This document shows, in pieces, positions 7,582 through 15,975 of a stretch of DNA of 42,539 bases (its first letter is position 1; every line of letters begins with the position of its first letter). The translations under genes and the position numbers were made by a program. A model generated the notes under the pieces. It made no database searches. It was not told the DNA's origin and saw nothing but the letters and a program-made list of their open reading frames with translations. The stretch covers positions 1-42,539 of the forward strand of contig JAPOVX010000036.1 in the NCBI GenBank assembly GCA_026707935.1, given 5' to 3'. Origin of the DNA: Paracoccaceae bacterium (GTDB lineage Bacteria > Pseudomonadota > Alphaproteobacteria > Rhodobacterales > Rhodobacteraceae).

Positions 7582-8574
7582 TCACGGCTTCAGGATGATC
7601 TTCGGATGTGGCACCCGTGCATTCCTGATGTCTTCGAATGTCCCAAGGCCATCCGACAGGGGACGGGTTTCGTACCAGTCGAGCGGACCAAGACGGCCCG
7701 CGAATATCGCTTCCGCCGCATCACGAAAGTCTGTTTCGGTATAGGCGTATGTGCCCAGAAAACAGAATTCCTGGAGCGTGGCGCGGCGGGCATCGAATCC
7801 CCCTTCCCCCGAATGGAGACCCAGGTGGATGATCGCGCCCCCTTGATGGATCAAACGGCACGATTCGCGACGCGATTCAGCCGATCCGACCGCATCGAAC
7901 ACAAGGTCCCAGGAATCCCGGGGCAAGGCCTCGGCCCGGGCGGGAATGACCCTGAGTTCCGTGACGTCCTCGAGGAATGATCGCCGCCCGTCATTCGTCT
8001 CGATTATGCACGGGTTCTCGGCGCCGGCCAACTCGAGGCAAAGAGCCAATCCCACGCCAATCGCGCCGCCACCCAGAACCAGGCAACTGCTATCGCGAAG
8101 CGTGACGTAAGGCATGTCCCCGGCAAGCCGGACTGCATGCCAACAGACTGCCACCGGTTCGGTCAATGCCGCATGTTCAAAGGGGACACCTGGCGGAACC
8201 TCGACGAGATTGGCATCGGGAACCGCAACCAACTCCGCAAACGTGCCTTCCAGGGGCGGCATGGACAAGATGCGCCGTTCACCGCATATGTTGGTCCGGC
8301 CGGCACAGCATTCGCGGCAATAACCGCAGGTGACCAGGGGATTGACCGTGACCCGCCGCCCTTCGAACGCTCCCGAGACAACCGTTCCCGATGCCTCGTG
8401 ACCAAGAATCAGCGGCGGCGGCCTGCGTTCGTCGTGACCGAGGAACCCGTGCATGTCCGATCCGCATATCCCGGTGGAGTCGACGCGAACGAGGCTGAAA
8501 TCCGTTTCCGGAACCGGGTCGTCAACATCAACAAACTCGAGCTCGCCCGGTCCGGTGTAGACCAGTGCTTTCAC
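7582..8574 (-). CDS. Zinc-dependent medium-chain alcohol dehydrogenase
   Basis: NAD(P)-dependent oxidation of an alcohol, of the threonine/sorbitol/galactitol dehydrogenase type. Catalytic zinc ligands are in GICGSDMHG and GHEASG; the structural-zinc lobe is intact as C-X2-C-X2-C-X7-C (CGYCRECCAGRTNIC). The nucleotide-binding turn is VLGGGAIGVGLA. Length is 330 aa. The start is GTG 8574, preceded by GGGACGG, and gives the standard MDR opening KALVYTGPGELE. It is the last gene of the minus-strand group and follows the HpsN-type gene after 255 bp, in which I see no supportable gene. Zinc dehydrogenases beside hpsN take part in dihydroxypropanesulfonate oxidation in some bacteria (from memory), so that role is possible. 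Substrate cannot be read from the sequence. Confidence 0.88.
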   Translation of the reverse strand: MKALVYTGPGELEFVDVDDPVPETDFSLVRVDSTGICGSDMHGFLGHDERRPPPLILGHEASGTVVSGAFEGRRVTVNPLVTCGYCRECCAGRTNICGERRILSMPPLEGTFAELVAVPDANLVEVPPGVPFEHAALTEPVAVCWHAVRLAGDMPYVTLRDSSCLVLGGGAIGVGLALCLELAGAENPCIIETNDGRRSFLEDVTELRVIPARAEALPRDSWDLVFDAVGSAESRRESCRLIHQGGAIIHLGLHSGEGGFDARRATLQEFCFLGTYAYTETDFRDAAEAIFAGRLGPLDWYETRPLSDGLGTFEDIRNARVPHPKIILKP

Positions 8575-8829
8575 TATCCGTCCCGTTTTCTGTTCATGTC
8601 CCTTCGCCCGACGGCTCCATGCTCAACAGGTATCGTGCCGGGCGAAGATCTTCAGGGACCCGCACGACCCGCGCGTCCCCGATCGTCGGAACCGGCCCGG
8701 GACGTGCCATGCAATCCCGAAACATCGTGTCATACCGGCCTTTCCGAAAGACAGGGCACCGAACGCACTCGGACTTGCAAACCGTCCCGCCTGCGGTCGC
8801 GCAATTCGGCGCCGCATACCCGGCACTGG

Positions 8830-10137
8830 TCAACCCCGACCGGCAAGATCGAATGACTCCTGCGGGAAGTACTTGCCCAGGCGCAGGTCCGCCGTACGTG
8901 CATGAGCTTCCATGCCCTCGAGGCGGGAAATCCGCGCCGTGGTTTCGGCGACCCGCTTCGCTCCATGTTCGGTGGCGCGCTGCCACGTCACCACCTTGAG
9001 GAACTTGTGAACCGAAAGCCCCCCGGTGTATCGGGCGGCCCCGGACGTCGGCAAAACGTGATTTGGACCCGATGCCTTGTCCCCGTAGGCTACCGTCGTC
9101 TGTTCGCCCAGGAACAGCGAGCCGTAACACGACAGCCTGCCGAGCCACCACTCGAGGTCGGCGGCCTGCACGGTCAAGTGTTCAGGCGCAAGGTCATCCG
9201 CGGCTTCGGCCATGATCTCGCGGTCATCGCAGAGGATCACCTCGGCAAACCCGCTCCAGGCGGCAGCCGCGCTCTCGCGATTGGTCCCGGGCAACGCGGA
9301 AATCATCTGCGGCACCCTCAGCATGACCCGACAGGCGAGGTCCTCGTCGTCGGTGACCAGCCAGACCGGCGAATTGTACCCGTGCTCAGCCTGGCCAACC
9401 AGGTCAGCCGCGACAATTTCGGCATCGGCAGAGGCATCGGCGATGACAAGGCTGTCCGTCGGACCTGCCAGCATGTCGATCCCGACGCGACCATAGAGAA
9501 TTCTCTTGGCTTCGGCGACATACTGATTTCCCGGGCCGGCGATGATGTCGGATCGAGGCAGGCCGAAAAGACCGAATGCCATTGTCGCGATCGCCTGAAC
9601 ACCACCGATCGCGAGCACGCGATCGGCGCCACACAGCCGGGCCGCATAGACAATTGCCGGATCCATCCTCTTGTCACTCCCCGGAGGGGCGCACAGAACC
9701 GTGGATTTGCAGCCTGCAACCTTTGCGGTCGTCACCGTCATCATGGCGGAAGCGACATGACTGTACCGCCCGCCGGGTGCGTAACAGCCGGCATTCCGGA
9801 CCGGAATACACCGCTGGCCGGTCACGAATCCCGGCTCGAGTTCGAGCTCGAATTCCCGTAGCGAATCCTTCTGGGCTTTGGCGAACCTCCGAATGTTGTC
9901 GTGTGCAAATGCAAGATCATCCTTGAGTTTTCCGGGGACCTTGCGCGCAGCATCCTCGATTTCGTCCGGCGTCAGCTCGAACGGCCCTGCCGAGCCATCC
10001 AGGTCCTGGGCGAACTTCCTTGCCGCCGCCTCCCGGTGCCGTTCGATATCGTCGAGAATGGCCTGGACGGTCGGGCGCACGGATTCGGTATCGGACCTTG
10101 CCGACCCTGAGGCACGCTTCAGGTACCGTTTGCTCAT
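8830..10137 (-). CDS. hpsN: HpsN-type dehydrogenase of the histidinol dehydrogenase family
   Basis: NAD-dependent, zinc-dependent four-electron alcohol-to-acid dehydrogenase. HpsN converts (R)-2,3-dihydroxypropane-1-sulfonate to sulfolactate. HisD-family residues are present: QAEHGYNSP (zinc ligands Gln, His), APEHLTVQA (catalytic Glu-His), GDKASGPNHVLPT (zinc Asp) and EGMEAHARTAD (zinc His). The C-terminal stretch AARYTGGLSVHKFLKVVTWQ matches my memory of HpsN rather than biosynthetic HisD. Length is 435 aa. ATG 10137 follows GCGAGGAT with good spacing and opens with SKRYLKRA; the open frame upstream overlaps amt and has no family character. It lies 67 bp after amt. Caution: many HisD paralogues are called HpsN by similarity, and here the neighbours are amine genes, so an imidazole or amine-derived alcohol is an alternative substrate. 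Confidence 0.85.
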   Translation of the reverse strand: MSKRYLKRASGSARSDTESVRPTVQAILDDIERHREAAARKFAQDLDGSAGPFELTPDEIEDAARKVPGKLKDDLAFAHDNIRRFAKAQKDSLREFELELEPGFVTGQRCIPVRNAGCYAPGGRYSHVASAMMTVTTAKVAGCKSTVLCAPPGSDKRMDPAIVYAARLCGADRVLAIGGVQAIATMAFGLFGLPRSDIIAGPGNQYVAEAKRILYGRVGIDMLAGPTDSLVIADASADAEIVAADLVGQAEHGYNSPVWLVTDDEDLACRVMLRVPQMISALPGTNRESAAAAWSGFAEVILCDDREIMAEAADDLAPEHLTVQAADLEWWLGRLSCYGSLFLGEQTTVAYGDKASGPNHVLPTSGAARYTGGLSVHKFLKVVTWQRATEHGAKRVAETTARISRLEGMEAHARTADLRLGKYFPQESFDLAGRG

Positions 10138-10204
10138 GAGGATCCTCGCTCGGGTCGACGCCGCCCGGGTCGACGCGCGTTCCTTGCCCGACAAGCCGGA
10201 AATA

Positions 10205-11659
10205 TCAAGTGCGATCGTCTTTCCGAAGCCGGGCCAATTGCGAATCTCCTGCCTCGGCCATGACGAACTCCGGAAATGGTTCGATTCCAAGTGCTGCCTT
10301 GTCCTGGCCCTCGCGCTCGACTTCCGGAGAAATCCGCACACCCAACACGAAATCAAGGATCTTCCAGACGAGGATCGATACCGAAAAAACGAAGGCTCCG
10401 ACGGCGATCACTCCCAGGGCCTGGACGAACAAGGATTCGCCAGCTGCGAAGGAAGCTGCCAGCGTTCCCCAGATCCCCGCGCCCATGTGGGCCGAGACCG
10501 CCCCGACCTCATCATCGATTTTCAGGCTTTCCAGGGTCTTCTTGGCCGCAAGGCAAAAGACCGCACCGGTTGCGCCGATGAAGATGGCCGCACCATGGCC
10601 GTGGATTTCGGGTCCCGCAGCGATCGCCACCAGCCCGGCAATTGCACCGTTCAGGGAGTCGAGCAGGTCCCGCCTGCGGAGGATCCACCTGGAGACGAAC
10701 GTCGCGGTGACGACTGCGGCGGCGGCGGCAAGGTTGGTGTTCACGACGACCGTACTGATCCCGACAACGTCGCCAGCCGAGCCAAGGCTGAGCCAGGAAC
10801 CCGCATTGAAGCCGATAAAGCCGAGCCAGATGATGAAAACGCCTAGCACAACGGTCGGAACGCTGTTCGGGGGCGTGGGCTTTATCGTGCCGTCCTTGTG
10901 GAATTTCCCGCTTCGCGCGCCAACGACGATGGCTCCGGCCAGCGCAGCCCACCCACCAGCAGAGTGGACCACGGTGGATCCGGCAAAGTCCTTGAATCCA
11001 AGGTCGGCAAGCCAGCCTCCGCCCCACGTCCAGCATCCGGCGACCGGGTAGATGATCGTCGAAAAAACCGTGACAAAAACAAAAAACGGAAACAACTTGA
11101 CCCGTTCAGCCAGGGTCCCTGAAATGATGCCGCAAGCCGACGCAACGAACACGACCTGGAAAAACCACGCGGACGCGGACGCGTGGCCCTGGTCTGTAAC
11201 ACCTGCAAGGCTGGAAGAGTCTCCCGCGAGCAAGGCGATCTCTGCATCGCTTGAAACCTGGTGCAATGCAACGGTTCCGAACCAGCCGCCCGGCTCGACC
11301 GCCACGTACATGATGCTGAAACCGACAAGGAAATAGGCCAGGCTGGCGATGGAGAAGCTGCCCAGATTCTTCAGGCAAATCGCCGACGCGTTCCGCGTCG
11401 AGACCGATCCGGCCTCGACCATCGCAAATCCGGCGCACATCCACATGACGAGTGCACCCCAGAACAGGAACGAAAAGCTGCCGAGGGTGAACGCCAGTTC
11501 TTTCTCGAGGGCACCATAGGCGGAGACCGGATTCAACAGGAGCAGCGATGACAGGGCCGCAAGGGCAGCCAGGCGTCTGCCGGGACTCGCCCGGGGGATT
11601 CCCGGGCTGGCGGCCAGGATCGGGCGTGAGCCGGACAACATTCCGATTTCAAACGACAT
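10205..11659 (-). CDS. amt: Ammonium transporter, Amt family
   Basis: Inner-membrane channel for ammonium/ammonia. The 484-aa product has an N-terminal hydrophobic leader ending near NPVSAYGA, then about eleven membrane segments. Family signatures are WGALVMWMCAGFAMVEAG, GTLAERVKLFPF, DFAGSTVVHSAGG (first pore His) and DEVGAVSAHMGAGIWGTL (second pore His). It lies between the flavoprotein and hpsN genes rather than beside glnK, the usual partner. That placement suggests it serves ammonium released by amine oxidation in this cluster, which is inference. ATG 11659 gives the longest product but has no clear ribosome-binding site; ATG 11641, six codons in, has GAAATCGGA before it and is equally plausible. 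Confidence 0.93.
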   Translation of the reverse strand: MSFEIGMLSGSRPILAASPGIPRASPGRRLAALAALSSLLLLNPVSAYGALEKELAFTLGSFSFLFWGALVMWMCAGFAMVEAGSVSTRNASAICLKNLGSFSIASLAYFLVGFSIMYVAVEPGGWFGTVALHQVSSDAEIALLAGDSSSLAGVTDQGHASASAWFFQVVFVASACGIISGTLAERVKLFPFFVFVTVFSTIIYPVAGCWTWGGGWLADLGFKDFAGSTVVHSAGGWAALAGAIVVGARSGKFHKDGTIKPTPPNSVPTVVLGVFIIWLGFIGFNAGSWLSLGSAGDVVGISTVVVNTNLAAAAAVVTATFVSRWILRRRDLLDSLNGAIAGLVAIAAGPEIHGHGAAIFIGATGAVFCLAAKKTLESLKIDDEVGAVSAHMGAGIWGTLAASFAAGESLFVQALGVIAVGAFVFSVSILVWKILDFVLGVRISPEVEREGQDKAALGIEPFPEFVMAEAGDSQLARLRKDDRT

Positions 11660-11686
11660 CTACGCCGTCGCCAGTTCGGGATGTTC

Positions 11687-11884
11687 TCATCGGAAATCTC
11701 GAGGAATCCGGTCGCCGACAGGCCGCGGAACAATTTCGATTTCGTACCCGAATCCGCCGGTTGAAGGCGGACATGGGCGATCCGGCAAATCCGTCAACGA
11801 GGAATTTTGCCGTGCATTCGTCGCATTCCAGCCCTTGCACCTGTATTCCAAAGGCAACCCCGCGGCCGAACAGGCCCTCAACAC
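11687..11884 (-). CDS. Possible 65-aa protein overlapping the flavoprotein stop
   Basis: A minus-strand frame begins at GTG 11884 and overlaps the last codons of the flavoprotein gene, as in coupled translation. It contains LPLEYRCKGW near residue 10 and ends YEIEIVPRPVGDRIPRDF. The YRCKG...PCP spacing vaguely recalls a zinc-ribbon with one Cys of each pair changed, so it could be a decayed small metal-binding protein. I recognise no family. Position favours a gene; the composition is only moderately coding-like. Confidence 0.3.
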   Translation of the reverse strand: MLRACSAAGLPLEYRCKGWNATNARQNSSLTDLPDRPCPPSTGGFGYEIEIVPRPVGDRIPRDFR

Positions 11885-13956
11885 GCACTGAGTTCAGTGA
11901 TTTCACGTTTGAAAGAGACGGTGTCTCCGGAATCCACCGGCTCGTCGAGGTCCTCGGCATAGCGCCGCCCTGCGAAGACTGCATGCGCGATCGTGGCCGG
12001 AGCATCGGCATCGCCGATACACCGAACGGATTCGATCCCGGCCTGATTCCATTCATGCCGCCGCGCAACAAGTTCCCGGTAAAGTCCGTTGTCTGGCAAG
12101 CGGGACGTGACCAGAACCACGCTGTCTGCCGCGGTCTGACGGGACGCGCCGGTAAATGCACAGGAGGCGACAACCCTGTCGTCCTTGACCTCGTCAAGTA
12201 CGCGATGGGGGGCGATTTCGACTCCCATTTCGAGCAGCCTGGCCTGGATGAAGTGCTGTTCCATGGTGTTTCTCGTCCATGTCGAGACTTCCGCTGCCGG
12301 AGTCATGAGCGTCACGTCGCGACCCTTCTTCCTCAGGAGTTCGGCGATGACGCCTCCCATGTAGTAATGGTCGTCATCCCAAATGATGACGCTTGATCCG
12401 CCCGGTAACGCACCCGCCATGATTTCGTCGGGCGTCAGCAGTTCCATTGCAGGTGAAACCGGAATTGGCCGGGTCCAGTGGTGCGCAACCCCGTCACGCC
12501 GCCAACGCGCACCGGTTGCGACGACGACCCGGGGAAATCCGAACTCGAGCACATGGTCAGCGCTCAGTTCGGAGTCCAGGTACACGTTCACATTCGGCAA
12601 TTTGCCGATTTGTCCCTCGCGGTAATCCCGAACCCGCCTCCACTGGGCCAGTCCGGGAAGACCCGCCTCCCGGCTGACCCGTCCCCCGACATCCGTTGCT
12701 CTTTCGGCGAGAACGACTTCGTATCCCCGCTTTCCCAGCGCCTGGGCCGCCTCGAGTCCGGCAGGGCCGGCCCCGACAATCAGAACAGGCCTTTCGCACC
12801 TGGAAGGACGAAAATATTCGGGGTGCCAGCCGCGGCGCCACTCTTCGCCCATCGAGGGATTCTGCGTGCACCGGATCGGTGACATGGTGAAATCTCCCGA
12901 CACGCAGATGTTGCAGCCGATGCACTCCCTGATGTCGTCGGTTCGCCCGTTTTCAACCTTGTGGGGCAAGAACGGGTCGGCAATTGACGGTCGTGCACAA
13001 CCGATCAGGTCAAGAACGCCCTTTCGAACCAGCGACGCCATGCGGTCTGGCGAAGTATACCGGCCTACGCCGACGACCGGCTTGCTCGTGAGCGACTTCA
13101 TGTTTTCGTAGAGGAACTCCTGCTCGCCCTCCGGTCCGAATCGGGACGTCTTTGAATCGCTTTCCCAGCCGGCGAGGCAGATGTCCCAAAGATCCGGGAG
13201 CTCGGCGACAAGACCAATCATGTCTTCCGCCTCCGCCCGGTCAATGCCGTCAGGCCCCGCGATTTCATCGACGGAAAACCTGCAGGGTACCGCACAGGTG
13301 TCACCGACCTCCTCGCGCGTGTCCGTCAGGATTTCCTTCAGGATCCGGACACGGTTCTCCAGCGAACCGCCGTACTCGTCGGTCCTGTGATTGTAACGGC
13401 GGGACAGGAAGTGGTGAAAGAAACCGAGCGCGTGGCCTGCATAGACATAAACAAGGTCGAACCCTGCTTCCCTGCCCCGTCGAGCTGCAGCCCGATGCCA
13501 GCGCCTGAGGTTTCGGATGTCCTCCTTGTCCATGGTTCGGGCCTGCACGGGGTCGTAGGTAAAGCTCGCAACCGGAAAACCGGTCGGTGCCATCGGAACT
13601 TCCCGACCGTACAGGTTCGGCCCGTTCAGCCCGTTGTACGCAAGTTCGATCCCCGCCAGTGCGCCATGCTCGTGAATTTTTTCAGCCATCCTTGCGAGCG
13701 TCGGGACGTCCCGGTCATCCCAGAGCCGCAGTTCGATGAACGGCGTAATGTCCGACGTGTGATGGATTTCGACCTGTTCGGTACAAACCACCCCCCAGCC
13801 GCCTTCTGCCTTGATCCCCCGCATATGCGCGAGCGCAGTCGGGTCCCGGTATCCCATGCCGTTGCAATGCGGAACCTGGTAGAAGCGATTCTTCGCCCGC
13901 ACCGGACCAATGTCGATCGGTTCAAAGAGAATGTCGTGGGACGGTTCGCGAGGCAT
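11878..13956 (-). CDS. TMADH/histamine-dehydrogenase-type iron-sulfur flavoprotein
   Basis: Oxidative deamination or demethylation of an amine, with electrons passing from FMN via 4Fe-4S to an acceptor such as ETF. The 692-aa product aligns end to end with trimethylamine dehydrogenase as I remember it: an N-terminal OYE-like barrel, then ADP-binding and FAD-like domains (VLIVGAGPAGLEAA). Retained: Cys31 in FYQVPHC (covalent FMN site), Tyr172/His175 in VYAGH, Asp267, and 4Fe-4S Cys345, 348, 351 and 363 (CIGCNIC...RC). Changed: two of the three aromatic-bowl residues that hold the trimethylammonium group, Tyr60 to Gln61 and Trp355 to Asp355; Trp264 is kept. Gln/Trp/Asp is the set I recall for histamine dehydrogenase. 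ATG 13956 gives the family opening PREPSHDILFEPI, although its ribosome-binding site is weak. It sits directly after the importer genes. Alternatives are other N-methyl amine dehydrogenases of this family. Confidence 0.9.
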   Translation of the reverse strand: MPREPSHDILFEPIDIGPVRAKNRFYQVPHCNGMGYRDPTALAHMRGIKAEGGWGVVCTEQVEIHHTSDITPFIELRLWDDRDVPTLARMAEKIHEHGALAGIELAYNGLNGPNLYGREVPMAPTGFPVASFTYDPVQARTMDKEDIRNLRRWHRAAARRGREAGFDLVYVYAGHALGFFHHFLSRRYNHRTDEYGGSLENRVRILKEILTDTREEVGDTCAVPCRFSVDEIAGPDGIDRAEAEDMIGLVAELPDLWDICLAGWESDSKTSRFGPEGEQEFLYENMKSLTSKPVVGVGRYTSPDRMASLVRKGVLDLIGCARPSIADPFLPHKVENGRTDDIRECIGCNICVSGDFTMSPIRCTQNPSMGEEWRRGWHPEYFRPSRCERPVLIVGAGPAGLEAAQALGKRGYEVVLAERATDVGGRVSREAGLPGLAQWRRVRDYREGQIGKLPNVNVYLDSELSADHVLEFGFPRVVVATGARWRRDGVAHHWTRPIPVSPAMELLTPDEIMAGALPGGSSVIIWDDDHYYMGGVIAELLRKKGRDVTLMTPAAEVSTWTRNTMEQHFIQARLLEMGVEIAPHRVLDEVKDDRVVASCAFTGASRQTAADSVVLVTSRLPDNGLYRELVARRHEWNQAGIESVRCIGDADAPATIAHAVFAGRRYAEDLDEPVDSGDTVSFKREITELSAC

Positions 13957-13972
13957 GTCGAAAAGGCCCGAA

Positions 13973-14002
13973 AGACGGGGAACCCGTCACGGTCCCCCGT
14001 CT
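13973..14002 (-). promoter_or_regulatory. Strong hairpin between potD-like and flavoprotein genes
   Basis: On the minus strand the arms (14002-13991 and 13984-13973) pair over 12 bp with one G-U pair around a 6-nt loop, 18 bp after the potD-like stop. TTCGGGCCTTTT follows. Hairpins after a binding-protein gene often stabilise that part of an ABC operon mRNA or terminate part of the transcripts, giving more binding protein than downstream enzymes. Which applies here is not known. Confidence 0.6.
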
Positions 14003-14019
14003 GCTTCCAAGTGTGGCAA

Positions 14020-15066
14020 CTACTTCTTCAATCGGGTCCAGATCGAATCGTAGACTTCCTGGGTCGCCTGATCGCAGACCTGAACGAAGGTCCCGGACGG
14101 CGCGTCGGCCGGGGGGATGGATTCAGGCTGGGACTTGAGCGCGTCATCCAAGAGATCGGTCACGCCCATGACACCTGCGCTGTATTGGGCAAAGTTCGTC
14201 ACTGCCGCAATGTTTTCCGGCTCGAGCAGGAAATCCATGAACATGATGGCATTTTCCCGGTTCGGCGCGTCTCTCAGCAGGACAACGTTGTCCATCCAGA
14301 CAATCAGTCCTTCGCGAGGATAAGAGTACTCGATGTTGGCGCCCTCCGCCCGCGCCTTCGCGGAAAATCCGTTCCAGATCATTCCCACCGCCGCGTCCCC
14401 TGATACCAGGACATCCTTGGCGCCATCGGAATTGAACGACGCCCAGTGTTCTTTCGCCGACTGCAGCAATTCATCGAGCGCCTTGAGTTGTTCCCGAACC
14501 GTTGAACATTGCGGAATTCCAAGATGCATCGAAGCCAGCAACATCACTTCGCCCTGTGCATCGAGAATGTTGATTCGACCCTTGAGTTCGTCGGGCGGGT
14601 CGAAAACGATGCCCGTGGTGCGAATGTCACCGCCGTAGACATCCCGATTCACGGAAAAACTGGTCGAACCCCATTGGTACGGGATGGAATGCATGCGGCC
14701 CGGATCAAACGGGACGTCGAGCCACTGCGGTTCGACATTGCCGATATTCGCCAGTTCGCCCTCGGCGACCGTATCGAGCATGCCTTCGCCGATCATGATT
14801 TCGACCATGTAGTCACCAGGGACCGCGACATCATAGGATCCCAGCTTTCCCGCCTTCAACGTCGCGAGCATCGCCTCGTTGGAGTCATACGTATCCATCG
14901 TCACGTCGATGCCGGTCTCGGCGGAAAACTTGTCCAGCAATTCCTGCGGGATGTATTCGAACCAGTGATAAATCGAGAGCTTGCCTTCTGCCGTCACGGC
15001 GTTCCCGGCTGTCACGGCCAAGGCAACCGCCAGCCCGCCCAGGCCAAGCCTTCTGGGTCTGATCAT
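14020..15066 (-). CDS. Periplasmic binding protein, PotD/PotF type
   Basis: Captures the substrate of the adjacent Pot-type ABC importer in the periplasm. The 348-aa product starts with a signal peptide (MIRPRRLGLGGLAVALAV, cleavage near NAVTA-EG), followed by the PotD-like opening KLSIYHWFEYIPQELLDKF, YDSNEAMLATLKAG, YDVAVPGDYMV and IPYQWGSTSF. The family binds putrescine, spermidine and related cations, often through acidic and aromatic residues such as those in these motifs. ATG 15066 is set by a strong GGAGGAGGAATT site 6-8 bp upstream. It follows the permease genes by 72 bp. Family members have been reassigned to other amines and amino acids, so the ligand is open. Confidence 0.92.
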   Translation of the reverse strand: MIRPRRLGLGGLAVALAVTAGNAVTAEGKLSIYHWFEYIPQELLDKFSAETGIDVTMDTYDSNEAMLATLKAGKLGSYDVAVPGDYMVEIMIGEGMLDTVAEGELANIGNVEPQWLDVPFDPGRMHSIPYQWGSTSFSVNRDVYGGDIRTTGIVFDPPDELKGRINILDAQGEVMLLASMHLGIPQCSTVREQLKALDELLQSAKEHWASFNSDGAKDVLVSGDAAVGMIWNGFSAKARAEGANIEYSYPREGLIVWMDNVVLLRDAPNRENAIMFMDFLLEPENIAAVTNFAQYSAGVMGVTDLLDDALKSQPESIPPADAPSGTFVQVCDQATQEVYDSIWTRLKK

Positions 15067-15138
15067 CGAGAATTCCTCCTCCATTTCGTTTGAATCCTTG
15101 GCGGCAAACCCGCTCGATCCAGCCGGCTGCCACACCTG

Positions 15139-15972
15139 TCAACCATCCTTGTCCGGGCGGCCCCGTCCCTGGTCGAGGCCAATCCTGCCCAGCAGGTAGG
15201 ACACGCTAACCAACACCAGTGACAAGAGCAACATGATAGTCGAAAGAGCCATGATGTTCGGCTTGATGCCCTGTTTGACGGCCCCGAAAATAGCCGTCGG
15301 CAACGTCTCGACTCCCGCGCCCTTGATGAAGTTCGTGATGATGAAATCGTCCAGGGAAATGATAAAGGCCAGGAGAAATCCGGCGAGAATGCCGGGCGCC
15401 ATCAGCGGGAACAGGACGTGGCGAAACACCTGCCACCGGCCGGCATAGAGATCCTGGGCGGCCTCTTCGTAGAAGCCTTCGATTCCTTCGAGGCGGGCGG
15501 AAATCGGGAAGTACGCGAACGGAATGCAGAACACGATGTGGGCCACGAGAATCGAACTGTAGCCAAGCGTAAACCCGATTGCGCTGAAAAAGATCAGCGT
15601 CGCAACCGCCGTGACGATTTCCGGGACGATGATCGGCATGCTCAGCATTCCGAAACTGATCGCCTTGCCCCGGAACGCACCGCCCCGGACCATGCCGACC
15701 GCGGCAGCCGTGGCCACGACCGTCGAAGCCGTCGCAGCCATGGTCGCGATCGTTACCGAGTTCCAGGCCGCGGTTCTGAACTTCGACGCTTCCAGGCCGA
15801 AGAATACGTCCTCGTACCAACGCCAGCTGAATCCGCCCCAGACCGTAATCGATTGCGAAGCGTTGAAACTGTATCCCATGACAACCAGCAGCGGCGCGTA
15901 AAGCACCACCAGGCAGATTACGGCCAGGATCATGAATTCGGGATACCGTTTAACCGGATTCCGGTCAGCCAT
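15139..15972 (-). CDS. ABC permease, PotC type
   Basis: One of two inner-membrane subunits of the Pot-type importer. The 277-aa product has about six membrane helices, starting with FMILAVICLVVLYAPLLVVM, and the permease coupling loop EAAQDLYAGRWQVFRHVLFPLMAPGI, which contains the EAA-G motif that docks on the ATPase. FNASQSITVWGGFSWRWY is typical of PotC. ATG 15972 lies 3 bp after the potB-like stop, so the two are almost certainly co-translated. Confidence 0.93.
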   Translation of the reverse strand: MADRNPVKRYPEFMILAVICLVVLYAPLLVVMGYSFNASQSITVWGGFSWRWYEDVFFGLEASKFRTAAWNSVTIATMAATASTVVATAAAVGMVRGGAFRGKAISFGMLSMPIIVPEIVTAVATLIFFSAIGFTLGYSSILVAHIVFCIPFAYFPISARLEGIEGFYEEAAQDLYAGRWQVFRHVLFPLMAPGILAGFLLAFIISLDDFIITNFIKGAGVETLPTAIFGAVKQGIKPNIMALSTIMLLLSLVLVSVSYLLGRIGLDQGRGRPDKDG

Positions 15973-15975
15973 GGC

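Noticed and set aside
8575..8829. Small ORF or zinc-ribbon gene between hpsN and the Zn-ADH
   Set aside because: CxxCG-like residues occur in one frame and CPVF in another, but no single frame with start and conserved content exists.
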